Translations under genes and position numbers: made by a program
Shown: positions 57,680 to 64,000 of the stretch, piece by piece
Layout of the letters: each line of letters begins with the position of its first letter
Position numbering within the stretch: position 1 is the first letter of the stretch
Source of the DNA: Actinostola sp. cb2023
Taxonomy: Eukaryota; Cnidaria; Anthozoa; Actiniaria; Actinostolidae
Length of the DNA: 64,000 nt
Assembly (NCBI GenBank): GCA_033675265.1
Contig: JAUJYZ010000013.1
Location: forward strand, 186,001 to 250,000
Direction: 5' to 3'
Notes under the pieces: generated by a model
Databases searched by the model: none
Told to the model about the DNA's origin: nothing
Seen by the model: only the letters and a program-made list of their open reading frames with translations

Positions 57680-58440
57680 ATTTTTTCAGTTATCCATTCA
57701 GTCAGTCATCCATTCAGCCATCCATTCAGTTAACCATCCATTCATTCAGTCAGTCATCCATTCAGCCATCCATTCATCCTTCCATTCAGTCATTCAGCTA
57801 TCCATTTAGTTATCCATCCATTCAGTTATCCATCCATTCAGTCAGTCATCCATTCAGTCAGTCATCCATTTCAGCCATCCATTCATCCTTCTATTCAGTC
57901 ATTCAGCCATCCATTCATCCATTTAGTTATCCATTCAGTCAGTCATCCATTCAGTCATCCATTCAGCCATCCATTCAGTCAGTCATCCATCCATTCATTC
58001 ATTCAGCCATTCATCCATTCATTCATCCATCCATTCAGTCATCCATCCATTCAGTTATTCATCCATTCAGTTATCCATTCATTCAGTCATCCATTCATTC
58101 AGTCATCCATCCATTCAGTCATCCATCCATTCAGTCATCCATTCAGTCATCCATTCATCCATCCATTCAGTAATCCATCCATTCAGTTATTCATCCATTC
58201 AGTTATCCATCCATTCAGTCATCCATCCATTCATTCAGCCATCCATTCAGTCATCTATTCAGTGATCCATTCAGCCAGTCATCCATTCAGTTATTCATCC
58301 ATTCAGTCATCCATTCAGTCATCCAACCATCCATTCAGTTATCCATTCAGTCATCCATCCATTCAGTCATCCATCCATTCAGTTATCCACACAGTCAGTC
58401 ATCCATTCAGTTATCCATCCATTCAGTCATCCAATTGTGT
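57680..58440 (+). repeat. CATCCATTCAGT minisatellite
   Basis: Over 50 imperfect copies of a 10-14 nt motif CATCCATTCAGT. The Ser/Ile/His/Pro-rich open frames (181 and 75 codons) are repeat artefacts. Confidence 0.95.
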
Positions 58441-58602
58441 TCCATTGAACCCCCCTTTGCGAAGCCGATCATGTTCTTCAGCTAAGTAGAATGAAGTTGA
58501 AATTATGGTTTGTCCTTAAAATGCAGAAAGTAGCGTTTCTGGAACCCCCCCTTTTTAAAATCCTGGATCCGCCAGTCATTATCAAGCCAACTTTATTCTC
58601 AT

Positions 58603-58940
58603 AGCTGTGAGGAATAACATAAGAACACGGTCCTACAAATTCCTCCCATTCACATAAATGGTTCAAAATACAAGGGGATAATTACTCAAGTGAGCACGTG
58701 TCAAACGGGCGTACTTATAATGTAGTGTGGTCTCATAGGTGCTCTTTTTAAAGTACCTAGAGAGGAATAGCTGTGAGGAATAACAAGAAACGGTCCTACA
58801 AATTCCCCCCATTCATGGTACGAGACAAAGTACAATAATATTTTAATACTCTGAAATTACTCTAAGTGAGCACGTGTCAAACGGGCGTACTTGCCTTGTA
58901 GTGTAGTCTCATAGGTGCTCTTTTTAAAGTACCTAGAGAC
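58603..58940 (+). repeat. Tandem direct duplication, ~165 bp
   Basis: Two copies share AGCTGTGAGGAATAACA, CGGTCCTACAAATTCC, GAGCACGTGTCAAACGGGCG and TCATAGGTGCTCTTTTTAAA. They differ by small indels around the TACAA...AATAAT segment. Confidence 0.88.
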
Positions 58941-59066
58941 AGTGTTTGTACTGAATGGCTCTCTAGCCATCTGCTAGTCGAGGTGATCGCTTACCGTATC
59001 GTAGTTTTCTATTGGACGATTTCCAGTTGAGGGAGAAAAACACTTGATAGCGGTTTACGCTTGGAC

Positions 59067-59072
59067 TTTATT
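59067..59072 (-). terminator. Candidate poly(A) signal of the GH20 gene
   Basis: AATAAA on the minus strand about 210 nt after the stop codon at 59283. Confidence 0.45.
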
Positions 59073-59282
59073 TAGACAAAACATATGACAAACTCACAAC
59101 AAAATTAAAAAACACAGCATGAATAGCTTATTATTTTAAGAAACAGTTGTTGAGAAGTGTCACTGACAGGGGGGGAGGGGGGTGGAGGGGTAATGAAAGG
59201 AAGTACACAGGGAGCCCAACTCGCTGGAGAAGACGCGCGCTCTGGCGGGTCTGTGAAAGCCAATGTGCGTTCTAGTGTAACG

Positions 59283-62200
59283 TTACGTGCGGTATTTCGT
59301 GTCAGCGGATACCCTTAAAATAATATCGTTATAATCGATAGTAGGACCAATCCTTGAGCTGCTTGAATTAGTGTAGACGACGCTTCTGTACTCGTACGCT
59401 CTACCACCTCTATGCGCCTGCTCGTACGGCGTCTGTCCGCTGACCTGTACAGGAATGGAATGAAGATATAAGATGGCAATAAGAATATCCGTCCCTCCCT
59501 CTCTTTGCAACTAAACCAAAACTTCCCCTAAAACCTGGCTTTGTTTGATTGTTTATCTCTACATCTTATTAGGGTCGGTAATATGAACTGAACAATTATG
59601 GGATGAGGTTTTGATGATATCCGGAATTATCAATGTAGAGGTAAGTGTTATTGGCAAAAGCCATAATTCAATAATTGTTTTATTATACATTGTCTATGTG
59701 GATTGGCTCATGATACAAAGATATAAGCAATCCAACAACAACAACAAATGAATGAAAATGGCAGCACTGTAGTAACCTACAGATAACAACCAATCCGCTG
59801 ACCTACGCAGGCTCGTTTTTGCAGATAACCACCAAACCGCTGAAATATCGCTGGCGCGCACTGACAGTTAGAATTATCTGTAGGCTCTCGACCAATGGGA
59901 ATACAGATACTGAGTACAATGTATAATAACAAACATTACTGGTAACTAGGTTTACAAAATAGACTAACTTACATTAATCACGTCTCATTTGCCTTTCACT
60001 AGCGACATGGCATAAAGCGCAAGGGTTAAATTCTTATTCTTATAATTATCGTTTCTTATGCTTAGCTAGTGAATAACCCTTATTAAGATCGTGTAGATCC
60101 CCGAAGAATCCCATGATGCATTGTTCTAACCTCGTAGCTATTTTGATTCCATGCGGAACGTCAATTCCATCAACATCACTCCATGTCTTCCCATCATCCT
60201 TTGTGTATTGCACGGTTAGGCCTGGGACTAGTACCTTTGTATAGAGTTTGTTGGATATGAATCTATGAAAGAATAAGGAGTTGCCAATTCTATGAATTTC
60301 TTGTATAATGCCTTTTACTCTGACGAAGGACTAGCGTCCAAAACGTCAGTAAATCTAGTGCTTTTTACACAGTGTTAAAGTTTCATTCTACACACTTTTT
60401 ATTATATCTATTTTATCCTTTTATTTAATTTAGTGACGTTTTTAGTGACGTGTATTTTTCTTCCATTTTCTCCATTCTACTTCCCTTTTCTTTCGTCTTT
60501 TTTGTGGTCTTCTCCTGTTTCCGTTCAATCTCCATTTTATTCCCATTTTTCCGTTCTTTTCATGTTTTTTTCCTCCTTTCAACATTTCTCCTTTCTAATC
60601 TTGTCTTTCTCTATCTCAATTTCACCTACTTTGCCCCTGGGGGTGGTACACGGTAAGCCACGTTAAGTTTATCCAAACGACTCAACTCCTTGTAACCCAA
60701 AGTATTAACAAATCGTCCCCAGTCTTTCCTCTTCATTTCTTCTCGCCTGGCTACATTGATCTCACTCTCCCACGCCGACTTGCACCAGGCTCTCTCTGCC
60801 AGAGCTAAGAGTCGAGGATAGATCATTGAATCCAGTTCATCAGGTGTGCGGATTGTCTCCGTCCACACGGCACCCGACATACCTATGGAAACACAAATAG
60901 TCAAATTAACGGCCTGTGAAATCAACGTTCATTTAATTTATTAACTTCACCATTACAAATAACTGACATAAATTAATAAACAATGCATAAATTAATAATG
61001 CATAAATTAACAAATAATACATAAATTAATACATAATGCATAAATAAATAAATAAATAAATAATGCATAAATTAATAATACATAAATTAACAAATAATAC
61101 ATAAATTAATACATAATGCATAAATAAATAAATAAATAATGCATAAATTAATAATACATAAATTAACAAATACATAAATTAATAATACATAAATTAACAA
61201 ATAATACATAAATTAATACATAATGCATAAATTAACAAATAATACATAAATTAATACATAATGCATAAATTAACAAATAATACATAGATTAATAAATAAT
61301 ACATAACAGCTTCTTGCAAATTACTGCGGACTTCATACCAAGTGATAAAAATGAACAAAATATAAACAAAATAACTGAGTTGCTTAACAATATTGACAAA
61401 TACAAAGCGGTGTATAAAAGTTAATAGCAACATGAAACGGGACGAACAAAGCTACGGGAACAGTTTGCTTGTTTTCGAGTATTTTTTTAATAAATACTTT
61501 TTAATGTAAAATTCTTGTTTTCTTACCCACTATATTTTCCGGTTTGCGCAGTTTTTCACATTTCCCTTTGTACATGTTGTTGCAAAGATCCACGATAGGA
61601 TCCCCCATTCTTGTAAAGTCCGCATTGGCGTACAGATTGTCGGGCATAAAACCGAACGTCTTCCGAGTATCGATGAATCGTGATGCCCAGTAGTACCCAC
61701 GCTCTTCTGGGTCAGGTTCGTACGGGTGGTCAAAGTACAAATGAGTGGCCTGGGTCATAACAACCTTCAATGGTCAAATAAATGTACATCGGTTTCAAAC
61801 GAGGTTTTTATCAATATTTATTTTTTTAAAGGAGATGTGAATCCTTCAATAGGCTATTTGCATGATGACGTCATATACTACAAGTACCAGAATGCTTTGC
61901 GCATTTTCTTTTGTTGGATAATTAGCACCAATTGTCTTGCTATAAGAAAGAAAGTTCCCAAAGCATTCTGGAAGTTATAGTAAAATCATGATTCAATGTC
62001 ATATCCCAAGGCCTGGTTACCTTTCAAGGTCATATCCCAAGGCCTGGTTACCTTTCAAGATCATATAAATATGCCTGGTTGGAGAGTCAGGGCCTGGTCA
62101 CTTTTCAGGAGTAGAATCAGGCTTGGTCACCTTTCAAGATAGCTGCTAAAGCCTGTTTTTCACGAGCCACGCAAGCACAAGAAAACGAAACAAATTCATT

Positions 62201-64000
62201 GAGCCTTGTGCTTATGTGTGTGTCAGGCACGTTTTGACTGTGAAAAAGAAACACGGCCTGTCCTTACGTACCTTGTATCCAGCATTAGCCAGTTTATATG
62301 GTCGCGTTGCCTTACCCCACTCCCACACGTTGTCCCATGCATTGACATATACATTCGTATTCATGACGTACGTACCTTGTATCCAGCATTAGCCAGTTTA
62401 TATGGTCGCGTTGCCTTACCCCACTCCCACACGTTGTCCCATGCATTGGCATATACATTCGTATTCATGACGTATACGTACCTTGTATCCAGCATTAGCC
62501 AGTTTATATGGTCGCGTTGCCTTACCCCACTCCCACACGTTGTCCCATGCATTGGCATATACATTCGTATTCATGACGTACGTACCTTGTATCCAGCATT
62601 AGCCAGTTAATATGGTCGCGTTGCCTTACCCCACTCCCACACGTTGTCCCATGCATTGGCATATACATTCGTATTCATAACGTACGTACCTTGTATCCAC
62701 CATTAGCCAGTTTATATGGTCGCGTTGCCTTACCCCACTCCCACACGTTGTCCCATGCATTGGTATATACATTCGTATTCATGACGTACGTACCTTGTAT
62801 CCAGCATTAGCCAGTTTATATGGTCGCGTTGCCTTACCCCACTCCCACACGTTGTGCCATGCATTGGTATATACATTCGTATTCATGACGTACGTACCTT
62901 GTATCCAGCATTAGCCAGTTTATATGGTCGCGTTGCCTTGTCCCACTCCCACACGTTGTCCCATGCATTGGTATATACATTCGTATTCATGACGTATACG
63001 TACCTTGTATCCAGCATTAGCCAGTTTATATGGTCGCGTTGCCTTACCCCACTCCCACACGTTGTCCCATGCATTGGTATATACATTCGTATTCATGACG
63101 TACGTACCTTGTATCCACCATTAGCCAGTTTATATGGTCGCGTTGCCTTACCCCACTCCCACACGTTGTGCCATGCATTGGTATATACATTCGTATTCAT
63201 GACGTACGACCTTGTATCCAGCATTAGCCAGTTTATATGGTCGCGTTGCCTTGTCCCACTCCCACACGTTGTCCCATGCATTGGTATATACATTCGTATT
63301 CATGACGTATACGTACCTTGTATCCAGCATTAGCCAGTTTATATGGTCGCGTTGCCTTACCCCACTCCCACACGTTGTCCCATGCATTGGCATATATATT
63401 CGTATTCATGACGTACGACCGCTGATAAGGTGCTTCGTCGTCTCCTAGAAGGCCGTCTTCCCAAGGCTGCCAAGTCCAGACCATATTTCGATGTGATATT
63501 AGACACACGGTGAACAAAGTACCCCTTGAGGTACGTTATTGCAGAGGGTGCCGTCAAGTTTATTTTAAGTTCACTGGCTAAGCCCCTACACGATGGTGAC
63601 CCTGTCCAAGCCCCTAACGGAACTTCATCGCCTCCAAAATGGAATATTTTGAGCGGTTGGACATTGTTATGCAAATCTTTAACCGCTTTAACTAGTGCTT
63701 CGATGAACGTGTAAGTTGATTCAAGACAGGGATTTATGGCGTTGTCCTTGAAGAGTTGCGCTGATAAGTATTTCGACTGATCTTGAGATTCTGACAGAAG
63801 ATATTTCTTGCTTTCAAAATCCTTTCCAATGTGGGACAGATTCTTATACCTGGCATCCATCGCCATGATGGCTGCGTGCGCATGCCCAGGCATGTCGAAT
63901 TCAGGGATGACCTGTACGTGCCTGTCGTTGGCATATCGTAAAATGTCTTGATAGTCACGTGTTGTGTAGAAACCGGAGCCGGTGTTGCCCGTGAAGGGGC
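59283..64000 (-). CDS. Chitobiase-type GH20 beta-N-acetylhexosaminidase (5'-partial, one frameshift)
   Basis: GH20 enzymes remove terminal N-acetylglucosamine from chitin oligomers or glycans by substrate-assisted catalysis. Exons in order are 64000-63317, 61764-61527, 60882-60630, 60262-60131 and 59439-59283, with phases 0-1-2-2 that all agree. Exon one reads IPEFDMPGHAHAAIMAM and then the catalytic HFGGDE (Asp-Glu pair). Later exons give LYFDHPYEPDPEERGYYWAS, DTRKTFGFMPDNLYANAD, SGAVWTETIRTPDELDSMIY, ERAWCKSAWE and LNVAYRVPPPGAK. The C-terminal VPGLTVQYTKDDGKTW domain is the Ig-like tail of Serratia-type chitobiase, so this resembles that subfamily rather than lysosomal HEXA/HEXB. The signal peptide and N-terminal domains are beyond the window. 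One extra base near 63461-63466 breaks the frame in the catalytic domain. Confidence 0.9.
60318..60352 (+). ncRNA. Hammerhead-ribozyme-like core in GH20 intron
   Basis: CTGACGA (fits the CUGANGA core) is followed by the stem GGAC-TAGC-GTCC and then AAAACG, where a hammerhead needs GAAAC. CTGACG and CGTCAG can also pair across the motif. Similar CTGACGA...GTCC...AAACGTCAG strings are typical of Penelope-like terminal regions. The G-to-A change would probably abolish cleavage. No retroelement frame is visible beside it. Confidence 0.35.
60950..61312 (+). repeat. AT-rich minisatellite ATAAATTAA(CA)AATAATAC
   Basis: Many short variants of CATAAATTAATAATACATAA and AACAAATAATACATAAATTA. The array lies in the GH20 intron between exons at 61527 and 60882. 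Confidence 0.9.
61990..62135 (+). repeat. ~33-bp short tandem repeat GGCCTGGTTACCTTTCAAG
   Basis: Four imperfect copies containing GGCCTGGT(T/C)ACCTTTCAAG and TCATATCCCAA, in the GH20 intron. Confidence 0.8.
62266..63417 (-). repeat. 104-bp tandem array of a GH20 exon 3' end with its splice donor
   Basis: About 11 copies of a 104-bp unit. On the minus strand each reads MNTNVYANAWDNVWEWGKAT and RPYKLANAGYK, then the donor AAG/GTACGT. Copy spacing is 103-106 bp because the joint varies (GTACGTACGTC or GTACGTATACGTC). Only the copy at 63317 is attached to the rest of the exon (WEDGLLGDDEAPYQRS). Reading past its donor hits a stop codon within the next copy. The lowest copy (62270s) runs into GTACGTAAGGACAGG, probably the original intron start. 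Confidence 0.93.
63317..64000 (-). CDS. GH20 catalytic-domain exon with frameshift
   Basis: This exon enters the window open and reads GFYTTRDYQDILRYANDRHV, FDMPGHAHA, YLSAQLFKDNAINPCLESTY and PLKIFHFGGDEVPLGAW. It continues to SKYGLDLAA; the next expected residues WEDGLLGDDEAPYQ are in the adjacent frame. Skipping one base in CCAAGG (plus strand, 63461-63466) restores the frame and leaves exactly 227 codons to the donor at 63316. A sequencing indel in a short homopolymer is the simplest explanation. A real mutation would truncate the protein in the catalytic domain. Confidence 0.85.

Larger units (their letters stand above)
44132..59282. other. Gene-free interval between the NET gene and the GH20 gene
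   Basis: About 15 kb with no intact gene recognised. The part from 44132 to about 48600, upstream of the NET promoter, is notably free of repeats and rich in homeodomain-type words such as TAATTA/ATTAAT. It may hold cis-regulatory elements, but that is inference. Further right are a triple repeat (48710), duplications (50991, 54518, 58603), a Crypton-like fragment (51760), several MITEs, a T-rich stretch (55730-56130) and a CATCCATTCAGT array (57680-58440). Confidence 0.5.

Noticed and set aside
57628..58489. Ser/Ile/His/Pro-rich frames of 181 and 75 codons
   Set aside because: Translation of the CATCCATTCAGT minisatellite, without a family match.
62266..63417. CRISPR-like array
   Set aside because: The ~104-bp units are contiguous with no unique spacers, and each encodes the end of a GH20 exon in an animal genome.

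Overview
The window looks like nuclear DNA of an invertebrate animal, most likely marine. Genes are split into many short exons with GT-AG introns. The spacers are dense in short inverted-repeat transposons, tRNA-like SINE pieces and minisatellites. The three genes I can identify belong to animal families or, for the third, to a chitobiase-type family. I cannot fix the phylum from sequence alone. No bacterial operon, phage, CRISPR array or plasmid feature is present.

Layout. (1) 1-30718, plus strand: GBF1, the large Arf guanine-nucleotide exchange factor of the early secretory pathway. Its first coding exon(s) lie before the window. About 29 exons can be read, from the DCB domain to a stop at 30718, giving roughly 1,790 codons. 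The Sec7 catalytic domain lies in 16182-19884. (2) 30719-42579: about 12 kb without a recognisable gene, holding a cluster of MITEs, foldbacks, a SINE-like element and homopolymer runs. (3) 42580-44131, minus strand: a two-exon NET-family zinc-finger gene (Noc/Elbow/Nlz, vertebrate ZNF503/ZNF703). It is complete at 455 codons and was reconstructed across a 184-bp intron. (4) 44132-59282: about 15 kb without an intact gene, containing a broken Crypton-like tyrosine-recombinase fragment and several duplications. (5) 59283-64000, minus strand: the 3' part of a chitobiase-type GH20 beta-N-acetylhexosaminidase. It has five exons and one apparent 1-nt frameshift, and it runs off the right edge.

The most unusual property is how tandem repeats interact with gene structure. 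In the GH20 gene, the last ~90 nt of an exon plus its splice donor are repeated about 11 times (104-bp period). In GBF1, a 98-bp unit carrying a splice acceptor, a 42-nt (14-codon) exon-like core and a splice donor is repeated at least nine times nearly perfectly, with many degraded copies upstream. Donor-like sites also sit inside 55-bp and 78-bp arrays in other GBF1 introns. A 22-bp minisatellite has invaded, or been merged by assembly with, the exon that should encode the invariant HUS box. Between about 9.6 and 14.8 kb, several repeat families interleave at sub-unit scale. This is either a true recombination hotspot or a repeat-driven assembly error, and long reads would decide.

Other hidden items: an 806-bp Penelope-like retroelement remnant (GIY-YIG region) with 35-bp inverted ends and an 11-bp candidate target duplication inside an ATC repeat; two hammerhead-ribozyme-like cores; and MITE families with TAA or TA target sites. 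The three genes do not form a functional unit: GBF1 acts in vesicle traffic, the NET protein in developmental transcription, and the GH20 enzyme in chitin or glycan breakdown.
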